A stretch of 25,845 nt of DNA from Propionibacteriaceae bacterium. GTDB lineage: Bacteria; Actinomycetota; Actinomycetes; Propionibacteriales; Propionibacteriaceae. Position numbers and translations under genes: made by a program. The stretch's first letter is position 1; each line of letters begins with the position of its first letter. The stretch is taken from contig JAGQUI010000006.1 in the NCBI GenBank assembly GCA_020438595.1, positions 1 through 25,845 of the forward strand. Reading direction: 5' to 3'. The notes beneath the pieces were generated by a model, which was given only the letters and a program-made list of their open reading frames with translations, did not search any database and was not told where the DNA came from. Positions 7,388-15,232 of this stretch are shown here, in pieces.

Positions 7388-7996
7388 TCACTCGAAGATC
7401 GGGCCGACCGTCCGGGTGCGCTTGAGCTCGAAGAAGCCGGGGTAGGCGACCACGTTCACGAAGCCGTCCCACAGCTTCCCGGCCGCCTCGCCCTTCGGGG
7501 CCGGGGAGATCACCGGGCCGAACAGGCTCATCCCGTCCACCCGGATCACCGGGGTGCCCACCTCGTCGCCGACCGCCGCGGTCACCTCGGCCTGCGCGGC
7601 CCGTAGCGCGGCGTCGTTGGCGTCGGTCTCGCCGGCGTCCGCGAGTGCGGGCGGGAGGCCCACCTCGGCCAGCGCCGCCTCGTGCGTGGGCCGGGTGTTC
7701 GGCTCCTTGCCGAGGTGGATCCGCGTGCCGAGCGCGGTGTAGAACCCGGCCAGCTTGTCGGGGTGCCGCTCCTGCACGGCCAGCGCCACCCGGGCACCGC
7801 CCCACGAGTTGTCCATCAGCCGGCGGTAGCCGGGGTCGAGGTCGCGGCCCTCGTTCAGCACGGACAGGCTCATCACGTGGAAGACGACCTCCACGTCGCG
7901 AACCTCCTGCACTTCCAGCGCCCAGCGCGACGTCATCCACGCCCAGGGGCAGAGCGGGTCGAACCACAGGTCGAGGGTCCTGGTTTCAGCGGTCAT
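7388..7996 (-). CDS. DsbA-family, Rv2466c-like mycothiol-dependent reductase
   Basis: 202 residues, thioredoxin fold with an inserted helical domain. The N-terminal active-site segment is FDPLCPWAWMTSRW (about 12-25), followed by HVMSLSVLNE, both characteristic of the mycobacterial Rv2466c group of mycothiol-dependent reductases. From memory, Rv2466c itself has CPWC; here the second cysteine is alanine, giving a single-cysteine CPWA site that would need mycothiol as the resolving thiol. The cis-proline segment reads DEVGTPVIRVDG. The C-terminus GKLWDG and FFELKRTRTVGP also fits the group. No signal peptide, hence cytoplasmic. ATG at 7996 lacks a good ribosome binding site; TACACT on the minus strand (8008-8003) ends 6 bases before it, so a leaderless transcript is possible. 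It is the last of several co-directional genes. Confidence 0.85.
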   Translation of the reverse strand: MTAETRTLDLWFDPLCPWAWMTSRWALEVQEVRDVEVVFHVMSLSVLNEGRDLDPGYRRLMDNSWGGARVALAVQERHPDKLAGFYTALGTRIHLGKEPNTRPTHEAALAEVGLPPALADAGETDANDAALRAAQAEVTAAVGDEVGTPVIRVDGMSLFGPVISPAPKGEAAGKLWDGFVNVVAYPGFFELKRTRTVGPIFE

Positions 7997-8032
7997 TCCG
8001 CGAGTGTAGGTCGGGCCAACGACAACGCGGCG

Positions 8033-9364
8033 TCAGGAGACGGGCAGGTAGTAGGCGTCGGAGGAGAGCGTGTCCCCGTCCGCCCCGCCGAACACCAGCA
8101 TGCCGTGCGGGCTCCCGGCAACCGCGGGCATCAACAGGTCCCGCGACCCGGGCAGGGTGATCGTCGCCCAGCTGTCGTCCGCTGGGTCGTAGAGCTGGCT
8201 GAGGACCAGCAGTCGATCACCGACCACCGTCGGCCCGACCCCCGACAGCACCGTGGCCACGCCGGGGGGCGCGGACCACTCCAGCCAGGCCCCGGTGGAG
8301 AGGTCGATCCGCCCGCCGACGGCGTCAGACGTCATGACCATGGCGGGGCTGTCGAGGAGCAGGTAGGAGCCCACCGTCCGGACCGCGGGCGTGGACGCCA
8401 TCTCCCCGGCGGGCAGTTCGCGCCAGGTGCCCGATGCCAGGTCGAGTGACTCCAGCCGGGTGGGGCTGGAGACCCCGGACGCCCGGGAGGCAACCACCAG
8501 CAGCCCGTCCGCCCAGGTTCCCGACCGGACCCGCCCATCGGACCAGAGGTCCGCCGGCAAGTCGCTCCACGTGCCGCTGTCCGGGTCGAAGACCTGGTCG
8601 GGAGCCGACGAGGTGAGCGCGACGTTCACCAGGCGGTCACCGGCGGCGACCAGCGTCCCGCCGCTCTTCGGGGACGCGATCCTCGCCCAGGTGCCGGTCG
8701 TCGTGTCGAACACGGCCAGGGCGGGCGGATCGGCCGCCAGGGTGTGGCCGCCGTAGTAGATCCGGGTGCCGACGACCACCGGCGGTTCCTCGCTGAAGGC
8801 CATCGGTGCATCGGGCAGCAGGCGCCAGGAGTCACTCGCCGGGTCGTAGCTCGCCCCGTCGACCAGGTTGTTGGTGTGCCGGGCGCACGCGGCGACCGTC
8901 CCGGAGCAGCCGGCCTTCAGGCCCTTGCCGCCCACGACGTAGAACCTGCCGTCCGCCCAGGCACCGGACGCGGACAGCCGCGGCGACAGCGGGGACGCCG
9001 CCGTCCCGACCCAGTCGCCCGGGGCGACGCCGCTCCCCTCCTGCGCGTTCGACGCGGCGCCCGCACCGGCCATGTCCTTCTCGGTGATCCCGCCCGACTC
9101 GTCGGGCGCGGCCGCCATCGACCCCGACGCGACGGTGCCCGCGCCGCCGAACAGCCGGGGCAGGACGACGCCTGCGCCGCCCACCACGAGCACCACGGCG
9201 GCCGCAGCGACCAGGCCCTTAGCCCACGGCCCGGAGAACCGGCGGACCGGGCCCGCCGCGGCCTTGATCTCGTCGGCGTCGAGCGGACGGAACGCCTCGC
9301 CCTCCAGCTCCTGGCGGAAGGCATCCCGGAACGCCTGCTCCTCGCGGTCGAAGTCGTCGCTCAC
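8033..9364 (-). CDS. Membrane-anchored Kelch-propeller protein, putative anti-sigma/sensor
   Basis: 443 residues. The GTG at 9364 overlaps the sigma factor's TGA (GTGA). Residues 1-48 are a charged, presumably cytoplasmic segment (MSDDFDREEQAFRDAFRQEL); no zinc anti-sigma H-x3-C-x2-C motif is present. One membrane helix follows at about 50-68. The rest is outside: a Ser/Gly/Ala-rich linker, then at least six Kelch-type blades recognisable by D-x-x-tgtW repeats: DPASDSWRLLP, DTTTGTWARIA, DPDSGTWSDLP, DLASGTWRELP, DLSTGAWLEWS, DPADDSWATI. Coupling to a SigE-type sigma gene and the topology suggest that the cytoplasmic tail holds the sigma factor while the propeller senses a ligand or protein outside. 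That role is inferred from position, not from a known anti-sigma domain. Confidence 0.8.
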   Translation of the reverse strand: MSDDFDREEQAFRDAFRQELEGEAFRPLDADEIKAAAGPVRRFSGPWAKGLVAAAAVVLVVGGAGVVLPRLFGGAGTVASGSMAAAPDESGGITEKDMAGAGAASNAQEGSGVAPGDWVGTAASPLSPRLSASGAWADGRFYVVGGKGLKAGCSGTVAACARHTNNLVDGASYDPASDSWRLLPDAPMAFSEEPPVVVGTRIYYGGHTLAADPPALAVFDTTTGTWARIASPKSGGTLVAAGDRLVNVALTSSAPDQVFDPDSGTWSDLPADLWSDGRVRSGTWADGLLVVASRASGVSSPTRLESLDLASGTWRELPAGEMASTPAVRTVGSYLLLDSPAMVMTSDAVGGRIDLSTGAWLEWSAPPGVATVLSGVGPTVVGDRLLVLSQLYDPADDSWATITLPGSRDLLMPAVAGSPHGMLVFGGADGDTLSSDAYYLPVS

Positions 9365-9909
9365 GGCTGCCCTCCTTCCATTCGCTTGCGCAGGGCCGCG
9401 AGCGCACGGTGCACGTGCGAGCGCGCCGTGGGCTCGGCGCAGCCGAGGATGTCGGCGATCTCGGCGAAGGTGCGGTCCTCGTAGAACCGCAGTACCACGG
9501 CCGCGCGCTGCACCGGAGGCAGTTCGCTGCACAGCCGCAGGGCCTGGTCGGCGTCGGCCACCCCGTCCGCCGCATCGGCCACGACCGGGGCGGTGCCGGC
9601 CAGTTCCGGCTCCGCGGTGGGGAACAGCCGGCGCACCTTCCGCCAGGCGGAGACGTGCGCGTTCACGATGCTGCGGCGCACGTAGGCGTCCACGTCGCCG
9701 CGGGCCGAGACCTGCCGCCAGCGCGGGTAGAGCCCGGTCAGCGCCTCCTGGACGGCGTCGCGGGCGTCGTCGTGGTTGCGGGTGATCAGGTAGGCGAACC
9801 GGAGCAGGGCGGACGAGCGCAGGGTGACGTAGTCCTCGAACGAGGCGACGGCGGAGCCCGCGGCCACCGCCGTCGGCTCGCTCACCAGCGCCCCCTGCAA
9901 GACCGTCAC
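9361..9909 (-). CDS. SigE-family (ECF-type) RNA polymerase sigma factor
   Basis: 182 residues from the GTG at 9909. An in-frame GTG at 9885 (VSEPTAV) also has a G-rich ribosome binding site and may be the true start. Region 2 is about 36-65 (LRFAYLITRNHDDARDAVQE, then ALTGLYPRW). Region 4 is about 128-175 (LPPVQRAAVVLRFYEDRTFA, then EIADILGCAEPTARSHVHRA). This arrangement and the FEDYVTLRSSALLRFAYL start fit the actinobacterial SigE-like group of small sigma factors. The gene overlaps the Kelch-propeller membrane gene by four bases, the usual layout for a sigma/anti-sigma pair. It follows the oxidoreductase gene after 36 bases on the same strand, so it may also be read from an upstream promoter. 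Confidence 0.93.
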   Translation of the reverse strand: MTVLQGALVSEPTAVAAGSAVASFEDYVTLRSSALLRFAYLITRNHDDARDAVQEALTGLYPRWRQVSARGDVDAYVRRSIVNAHVSAWRKVRRLFPTAEPELAGTAPVVADAADGVADADQALRLCSELPPVQRAAVVLRFYEDRTFAEIADILGCAEPTARSHVHRALAALRKRMEGGQP

Positions 9910-9945
9910 ACCATCCCCACGCCGGGACGGCGGACTTCGTTGCGC

Positions 9946-10992
9946 CTATTCTCCCGGATACCGCACCTTCACCTGGCCACGGATCTCGTCGAGCACCTCC
10001 ATGATGGCGACGGTCTCGTCCAGTGGTAGTTGCGGCGACTCGGTGAACCCGTCCGCGACGAGCTGCGCGAAGTGGGCGGCCTCGTGGGCCAGGCCGTGGT
10101 GGCCGACCAGGACGGGCGGTTCACTGGTGATGGTCACGCCGGACCGGCTGACCAGCCGCACCCGGCCCGGCTGGTAGAACGCGTCGTCCAGCTCGATCCG
10201 GGCCTGGCGTCCGCTGATCGTGCCCGTGGTGGGCGTCTTCGCGGCGAGCGTGCAGTTCACCAGCGCCTGGGCGTGCGGATGGTCGGCGAACCGGGTGAAC
10301 ACGGCGGACACCTGCCGGTCGACGCCGGTCGGGGTGAGTTCGGCGCTGGCCAGGACCGCGCCCGGACGGCCCAGCACGAAGGACGCGAACGACACCGGGT
10401 AGATGCCGAGGTCGAGCAGGGCCCCGCCGGCGACCTGCGGGTCGTGCAGCCGCGGCACCTCGTTCGGGTCGAGCCGCTGGCCGTGGTCCGCGGTCACCGT
10501 CTCGATCTCGCCGAGCACGCCGTCGGCGAGCAGTTGGCGGACGATGTCGGTGCGCGGCAGGAAGCGCGCCCACATCGCCTCCATCAGCGCGACGCCCTGC
10601 GTGCGGGCGGCGGCCACCACCCGGCGGGCCTCGCGCGCGTTGCGGGTGAACGACTTCTCGACCAGGACGTGCTTGCCGGCCTCGATCGCCAGCAGGGCCT
10701 GCGCCGCGTGCTCGCTGTGCGGGGACGCGACGTAGACGACCTGCACCTGGGGGTCCGCCACCAGCTGGGCGTAGGAGCCGTACGCCGCCGGGATGCCGTA
10801 CGCGTCGGCGAACGCGCGGGCCTTCTCCGGCGTCCGGGAGGCGACCGCGACCACCCGCTGCCGGGTGGCGCCGCGCAGCGCCGAGGCGAACTGGTGGGCG
10901 ATGTAGCCCGGCGCGAGGATGCCCCAGTTCAGTGGCGGCGCGACGGCCGGATCAGGGACGCGGGATTCGGGCAGCACGGTCGGGAATGCCAT
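9946..10992 (-). CDS. Gfo/Idh/MocA-family NAD(P)-dependent oxidoreductase
   Basis: 348 residues from the ATG at 10992; a TTG three codons upstream is possible. The N-terminal Rossmann domain begins LNWGILAPGYIAHQFASAL, then VVAVASRTPEKARAFADAYG. The family EKP-like motif appears as GKHVLVEKSFT (the lysine is the usual catalytic/substrate-contact residue; the proline is serine). The C-terminal alpha/beta domain contains GGALLDLGIYPVSF, the classic G-G-G/A-x-L-x-D-x-G-x-Y signature of dimeric dihydrodiol dehydrogenase-like members. Substrate is probably a sugar or cyclitol, but sequence alone does not say which. It lies between the frameshifted lipoprotein gene and the sigma factor gene, all co-directional. 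Confidence 0.92.
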   Translation of the reverse strand: MAFPTVLPESRVPDPAVAPPLNWGILAPGYIAHQFASALRGATRQRVVAVASRTPEKARAFADAYGIPAAYGSYAQLVADPQVQVVYVASPHSEHAAQALLAIEAGKHVLVEKSFTRNAREARRVVAAARTQGVALMEAMWARFLPRTDIVRQLLADGVLGEIETVTADHGQRLDPNEVPRLHDPQVAGGALLDLGIYPVSFASFVLGRPGAVLASAELTPTGVDRQVSAVFTRFADHPHAQALVNCTLAAKTPTTGTISGRQARIELDDAFYQPGRVRLVSRSGVTITSEPPVLVGHHGLAHEAAHFAQLVADGFTESPQLPLDETVAIMEVLDEIRGQVKVRYPGE

Positions 10993-11012
10993 GGCCGCCA
11001 ACCTATGGAGTT

Positions 11013-11037
11013 CGGGCGCCGAGCACCAGAGCGCCCG
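11013..11037 (-). terminator. Hairpin downstream of the lipoprotein gene
   Basis: CGGGCGC and GCGCCCG form a 7-bp stem around an 11-base loop, between the lipoprotein stop and the oxidoreductase start. There is no strong T tract on the minus strand, so it may be an attenuating hairpin rather than a full terminator. Confidence 0.4.
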
Positions 11038-11065
11038 TCAACCCGCACAGTGGACCAGCCGGGGG

Positions 11066-11880
11066 TCAGGGGGCGGTGAACACGCAGGTGGAACCCGCGT
11101 CACTGATCGTCAGCACGCCCTTCCAGTTCTCGCTGTCGAAGAAAGTGAGGGTGGTCGTGGCGCCGTCCGTGGTCTGCGTGACGCGCGCTCCCACTGCACG
11201 TGCGCGAGCAGCTCGGTGTAGAAGGCGAGCGCGGTGGCCGGATCGGGAGCGTCGAAGCGGAACCTCGCCCCGGCCTTCGTGTCCTGCACGTCGGAGAGCT
11301 GCGTCCCGGCCGGGAAGCGGATGAAGAACGGGACGTTGCTCAGGTTCAGGTCGCGCGCGGTGAGCGGGGTGTCGTCGGGACCGGTGACCGCCGGCCCGGG
11401 GCTCGGCGGGTAGTCGCCCCACGCGATCATGGTCTGCTCGCCATGTGTCACCACCGACCCGCCCAGGCCGTGGCCCTCCCAGCTGATCATGCCGCTCACG
11501 TCGGCGTCGATGGTGTACCCCGCGGACGGCAGCAGGTCCCGGTAGAACGCCAGCACCACCGTCGAGGCCGGAGCGTCCAGGAACACGGTCAGGCCAAGGT
11601 AGGAGTCGACCTTGGTCCCCTCGGGGAACCGGAAGCCCTTCGGCACCACCATGCTGTAACCGTCCACCTGGACCAGCTCCATGTTGGCGGCGACCTCGGG
11701 GGTGGCCTCCGCGGTCGCCACCGCGGTGGCCGAGGGCGTGGCGGCCGGCTGGCTGGCCGGCACCACGGGGACGGTCGCGTTGCCGCACGCGCTGAACAGG
11801 ACGGCGCCGGCGATGGCCGCGGCGAGCGCGGCGAGGTGCGCGAACGGGCGGTGGGACTGGCGCGGGGTGGTGGTGGTCAT
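11066..11880 (-). pseudogene. Lipoprotein with internal duplication, interrupted by a -1 frameshift
   Basis: Start ATG at 11880 with CAAAGGA upstream. The signal peptide ends in a lipobox-like FSAC (cysteine 32), giving a surface lipoprotein, then an Ala/Thr/Pro linker. Two similar units follow: PKGFRFPEGTKVDSYLGLTV with DAPASTVVLAFYRDLLPSAG (about 78-125), and IRFPAGTQLSDVQDTKAG with DAPDPATALAFYTELLAHVQ (about 190-230). At about 11181-11190 the frame is lost after residue 231 (QWE): the original frame stops at 11110 after 27 unrelated residues. The family-like ending (ARVTQTTDGATTTLTFFDSE, then NWKGVLTISDAG) continues in another frame to the TGA at 11066. Adding one base in the GAGCGCGCG run restores a 271-residue protein. 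It may be a real inactivation or a sequencing error; no slippery heptamer was seen. No known domain name is assigned. Confidence 0.75.
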
Positions 11881-12009
11881 GTCGTCGGGTCCTTTGCTCG
11901 ATGGTGCGGCCAGCCTGTCGGGCTCTGGATGCACGCGCACGACGGACATTGTGCTGTCGGCAGTTCGTCCGACTTCCCCCGGGGGGGCCGGTTCGGCATT
12001 CTAGGCGCC

Positions 12010-13164
12010 ATGACCACTCCCGGGCGCGGCCTGCTGGCCGCCGTCACCGGGATCCGTGCGCTGCAGCTGGCCGTCTGGCCGTTCGCCATGGCCACCGCCC
12101 CGGTCACCTCCCTCGCCCAGCCGCTGCTGGCCGGGCTGGCCTGGGCGATCGCGGCGACCGGAACCGTGGTCACGCTCACCCGGGCGTGGCTGCTGCGCCG
12201 CTGGTCGGCGTCGGTGTGGTGGACGGACGCACTGCCGGCCGCGGTCGCCCTGCTCCTCGGCGGGCTGGCCACCCAGGCCGGGCACGCCGCCGACTTCAAC
12301 AACGCCGCGGTGGCGCCCGCGATCGGCACCGCGCTCACCCTCGGCCTGGCCGTCGCGCCGGGCGCGGCGGTCGCCGGCGGGTTCGGGCTGCTCGCGGCCT
12401 ACCTGCTCGGTGCCTGGCAGACGGTCGCGCTGGGCCCCGTCGCGCTCACCGCGGTCGCCGCGAACGCCGTCCAGCTGGCCGGCGCTCCGGTGCTGGTGGT
12501 CCTGCTCGACCGGGCGCTCGGCGCGTCCCGGCGACGCGCGGAGGCCGCCGAACTCGAACTCGCCGGGGCACGGGCCCGGCTGGCCGCCGCCGACCGCCAG
12601 GCGACCGAGCGGACGCGGCAGTACCGCCTGCTGCACGACACCGTGCTGTCCACGCTGAGCGCCCTGTCCCGGGGCAGCCTCGAGCTCGACCGCCCGGACG
12701 TCCGGCACCGGCTCGTCGCGGACGCCGACTACCTGCGCGGCCTGATCTCCACCGGCAGCAGCACCGCGGGCATGCGCCTGGTCGGAGACCTGGCGGCGCT
12801 GAACCGGGAGCACGCGGCGTCCGGGCTGCGCCTGCACCAGCAGTTGTCCGACCTGCCCGACGAACTGCCCGACGAGGTGCTCGCGGCGGTCTCCGCGGCC
12901 GTCCGGGAGGCTCTCAACAACGTGCTGCGGCACAGCGGGGCGACCGAGGCGTGGGTGACCGTGACCGGCGAGCAGGCAGGGCAGCCCGGCGCGATCCGGG
13001 TGGCGGTGACCGACCGCGGCCGGGGCTTCGACGTGGCGGGTGTCCGCGGCGGGATCGGGCTGCGACAGTCGATCGCAGCCCGGCTGGACGAGGTGGGTGG
13101 CGGCAGCGCCGTGGACAGCGAGCCCGGCCAGGGCACCAGCGTCGAGCTGTGGTGGCCGCGATGA
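12010..13164 (+). CDS. NarL-type sensor histidine kinase
   Basis: 384 residues. The ATG at 12010 fits the start of the hydrophobic region; no ribosome binding site is evident and the 5' leader may be very short. Five or six membrane helices fill about 1-165 with no large extracytoplasmic domain, so sensing is probably within the membrane. A coiled linker (RRRAEAAELELAGARARLAA) leads to the phosphoacceptor box, RLLHDTVLSTLSALSRG, with H209 followed by aspartate, as in HisKA_3 kinases. The ATPase domain shows the N box EALNNVLRHSG (about 301), DRGRGFD and GIGLRQSI. The stop overlaps the start of the response regulator (ATGA), so the pair is coupled. It is divergent from the frameshifted lipoprotein gene, which could be part of the same signalling unit. 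Confidence 0.92.
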   Translation: MTTPGRGLLAAVTGIRALQLAVWPFAMATAPVTSLAQPLLAGLAWAIAATGTVVTLTRAWLLRRWSASVWWTDALPAAVALLLGGLATQAGHAADFNNAAVAPAIGTALTLGLAVAPGAAVAGGFGLLAAYLLGAWQTVALGPVALTAVAANAVQLAGAPVLVVLLDRALGASRRRAEAAELELAGARARLAAADRQATERTRQYRLLHDTVLSTLSALSRGSLELDRPDVRHRLVADADYLRGLISTGSSTAGMRLVGDLAALNREHAASGLRLHQQLSDLPDELPDEVLAAVSAAVREALNNVLRHSGATEAWVTVTGEQAGQPGAIRVAVTDRGRGFDVAGVRGGIGLRQSIAARLDEVGGGSAVDSEPGQGTSVELWWPR

Positions 13165-13811
13165 TCCGGCTGGCCGCGATCGACGACGACCGGATGCTGC
13201 TCGGCGGCCTGCAGGCGTGGCTGGAACCGGTCGACGACATCGAGCTCGCGCTCAGCTGCGCAACCCTGGACGACTACGAGGAGCGGCTGGCCGGCGGCGT
13301 CGCCGTCCCGGACGTGGCGCTGCTCGACCTGAACCTGCGCGACGGCAGCACGCCGGCGGCCAACGTCCGGCGGGTGCTCGCGTCCGGGGCGACGGTGATC
13401 ATGGTGTCGACCATCCCGGACGCGGACGGCGTGCTGGCCACGCTCGAGGCGGGCGCGGCCGGCTACCTGACCAAGGACCAGGACCTGGACGCACTGCTCG
13501 CCGCGGTCCGCGAGGTGGCGGCGGGCGGGTCGGCGTTGAGCCCCGAGCTGGCGTTCATGATCAGCCGCGACTCCCGTCCGCAGCGCCCGCAGCTGTCCGC
13601 GCAGGAGCGGCTGGTGCTCACCGCCTACGCGTCCGGGGCGACGCTGGCCGCAGCCGCGCGCCGCGCGGGGATCGCCTACGGCACCGCGAGGGAGTACCTC
13701 GAGCGGGTGAAGCGGAAGTACGCCGAAGCCGGGCGTCCGACGTACACCAAGCTCGACCTGGCCGACCGGGTGCGGGAGGACCGCCTGGACCTCGGCGGGA
13801 TGGGCGAGTAG
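13161..13811 (+). CDS. NarL/FixJ-like response regulator
   Basis: 216 residues. The receiver domain begins IRLAAIDDDRMLLGGLQAWL with the acidic pocket DDD; the phosphoacceptor is D56 in VALLDLNLRDG. The switch residues MVSTIP and the lysine in GYLTKDQDLDALL are in place. The C-terminal domain (about 142-205) starts like a LuxR-type helix-turn-helix (LSAQERLVLTAYASGATLAA). The recognition part reads AARRAGIAYGTAREYLERVK, not the usual I-s-x-x-T-V-k-x-h, and it has an extended tail (GRPTYTKLDLADRVRED). It thus belongs to a divergent output subtype. Coupled by a four-base overlap to the kinase at 12010. Target genes cannot be read from the sequence; the divergent lipoprotein gene at 11880 is the obvious candidate. 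Confidence 0.9.
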   Translation: MIRLAAIDDDRMLLGGLQAWLEPVDDIELALSCATLDDYEERLAGGVAVPDVALLDLNLRDGSTPAANVRRVLASGATVIMVSTIPDADGVLATLEAGAAGYLTKDQDLDALLAAVREVAAGGSALSPELAFMISRDSRPQRPQLSAQERLVLTAYASGATLAAAARRAGIAYGTAREYLERVKRKYAEAGRPTYTKLDLADRVREDRLDLGGMGE

Positions 13812-13874
13812 CGATACGGCCGCCGCACCGCTCCGGTTGGCGCTACTCTCGAAGCGGCAGGAGGAGGGGCCCGG

Positions 13875-14783
13875 ATGCCGTCGCCGACGAGGGTGGTGGA
13901 CTGGCGCGCTGCCGCCGACCCCGACGACCTGCGCGAGTACGACCGGTTCGGCCCCTGGATCGATCGGGTCGGTGCCCTGGTCGACATGCCGCGCCGGTTC
14001 CGCCCCTGGTACAGCGAGCTCTCGGCAGCCACCCACCTGATCAAGGTGCCCCGCAACATCGACCGGGCCCAGGCGCGGCCCGGGATGGACCTGTACACCG
14101 TCGTGCTCGCCCTGTTCCCGGACTGGCTGTGCATGCTCCGGCTGGACGTCGGCGGCGTGACCCGCACCGACCTGCCGCTCGAGCATGTGGTCGCGACCAA
14201 CGTGCACAGCAACCTGCTGATCGGCCGCTGGTCGCTGCTGCTGGCTGACGGCACGTCGCTCGACCTCGAGTACAACACCGTCTCGGAGCGGCGGGTCGCC
14301 GAACTCGACCGGTACCTGCGGCGCCGGCCCGCGCCGGACGAGCCGCCGGTGAGCCTGCTGCCGTCCGTCCGGGTCAGCGACCACTACTTCACCTCGCTGC
14401 TGGCCCACCGGGCCGCCGTGACCGACGAGCCGGTGCACCCGGTCCACGTCGAGGAACGCGGACGTGCCTGCCGCGACGAGCGGCTGCGCCGCCGGGTCTC
14501 CACCGGGCTGATGCTGCTGGAGACCCCCACCGAGCTGGTGGTCGTGAACCGGGGCGCGGCGTCGCGATCCCGGTTCCGGTGGGCGAACTACGCGTCCAAC
14601 GTGCTCACGATCCCGTACGGCGCGATGACGTCGTTCAGCGTGGTGGCTCCCACCGACGACCCGCCGGGCCAGTTCCACCGCCTCGTGATCGGCTGCGACC
14701 GGCACGTGGTCTCGCAGCCGTGCCTGGTGCGTCCCGACGCCGTGGCCACGCTGCTCGCCGCCCGCGGCGTCCGTCCCGCCTGA
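13875..14783 (+). CDS. Conserved-looking hypothetical protein with two beta-rich, PH-like parts
   Basis: 302 residues. ATG at 13875 with a strong GAGGAGGGG ribosome binding site. I do not recognise a family. The N-terminal third is acidic/aromatic (DPDDLREYDRFGPWIDRVGA). Residues about 75-150 alternate strands and turns (DLYTVVLALFPDWLCMLRLD, then LLIGRWSLLLADGTSLDLEY), ending in a helix (RRVAELDRYLRR). A second such stretch comes at about 215-285 (TPTELVVVNRGAA, FRWANYASNVLTIPYGAMTS). Both halves recall bacterial PH-like folds that read a promoted local environment with a final helix, but this is only a shape impression. No signal peptide or membrane helix, so cytoplasmic. It starts 63 bases after the response regulator gene and may be co-transcribed with that system. 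Confidence 0.7.
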   Translation: MPSPTRVVDWRAAADPDDLREYDRFGPWIDRVGALVDMPRRFRPWYSELSAATHLIKVPRNIDRAQARPGMDLYTVVLALFPDWLCMLRLDVGGVTRTDLPLEHVVATNVHSNLLIGRWSLLLADGTSLDLEYNTVSERRVAELDRYLRRRPAPDEPPVSLLPSVRVSDHYFTSLLAHRAAVTDEPVHPVHVEERGRACRDERLRRRVSTGLMLLETPTELVVVNRGAASRSRFRWANYASNVLTIPYGAMTSFSVVAPTDDPPGQFHRLVIGCDRHVVSQPCLVRPDAVATLLAARGVRPA

Positions 14784-14811
14784 GCCGACGCGCGTCGCTG
14801 CCGCCATCTCA

Positions 14812-14828
14812 CCCCGTGCGCGGGGTTT
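14812..14828 (+). terminator. Short hairpin followed by TTT
   Basis: CCCCGTGCGCGGGG forms a GC stem directly followed by TTT, between the hypothetical gene and the holin-family gene. The T tract is short, so efficiency is uncertain. Confidence 0.45.
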
Positions 14829-14851
14829 GCCTTTCGTGACAGCATGGGGCC

Positions 14852-15232
14852 ATGCTCGTCCGCTTCCTCGCCAGTGCCGCCGCCCTCGCCGTGGCCACCT
14901 GGCTGGTCCCCGGAATCTCCGTGGACAAGCCCGATCTCACCAGCGAGATCATCACGATCCTGATCGTGGCCGCCATCTTCGGGGTCGTGAACTCGATCAT
15001 CAAGCCGCTGTTCAAGTTCGTCACCGCGCCGCTGATCCTGCTCACCCTCGGCATCTTCCTGCTGGTGATCAACGCCCTGCTGCTGATGCTGATCTCCTGG
15101 GTGGCCGGCGAGATCGGGGTCGGCTGGCACGTCGACGGCTTCTGGTCGGCCTTCTGGGGCGGCCTGATCATCTCGGTAGTCAGCTTCATCCTGAACGCCT
15201 TCTTCGGGAAGAAGGGTGAAGAGCACCGGTGA
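14852..15232 (+). CDS. Four-helix membrane protein, 'phage holin family' (PF04020 type)
   Basis: 126 residues with four hydrophobic helices: RFLASAAALAVATWLVPG, ITILIVAAIFGVVNSIIKPL, LILLTLGIFLLVINALLLML, and FWGGLIISVVSFILNAFF. The spacing and the NSIIKPLFKFVTAPL-like motif after helix 2 match the chromosomal family nicknamed mycobacterial 4-TMS phage holins. Despite the name, these are ordinary chromosomal membrane proteins of unknown role; no phage genes are nearby. The last codons overlap the GTG of the tyrosine phosphatase gene (GTGA), so the two are translationally coupled and probably work together at the membrane. Confidence 0.9.
   Translation: MLVRFLASAAALAVATWLVPGISVDKPDLTSEIITILIVAAIFGVVNSIIKPLFKFVTAPLILLTLGIFLLVINALLLMLISWVAGEIGVGWHVDGFWSAFWGGLIISVVSFILNAFFGKKGEEHR

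Noticed and set aside
11181..11190. Programmed -1 frameshift in the lipoprotein gene
   Set aside because: No X-XXY-YYZ slippery heptamer or obvious stimulatory structure at the junction; a mutation or sequencing error is simpler.
12729..14807. Long minus-strand open frame opposite the kinase, regulator and hypothetical gene
   Set aside because: Low-complexity shadow of three supported plus-strand genes with overlaps and good starts.
14852..15232. Holin-family protein as sign of a prophage
   Set aside because: The family is chromosomal in actinobacteria; no lysin, capsid, integrase or other phage genes are near.
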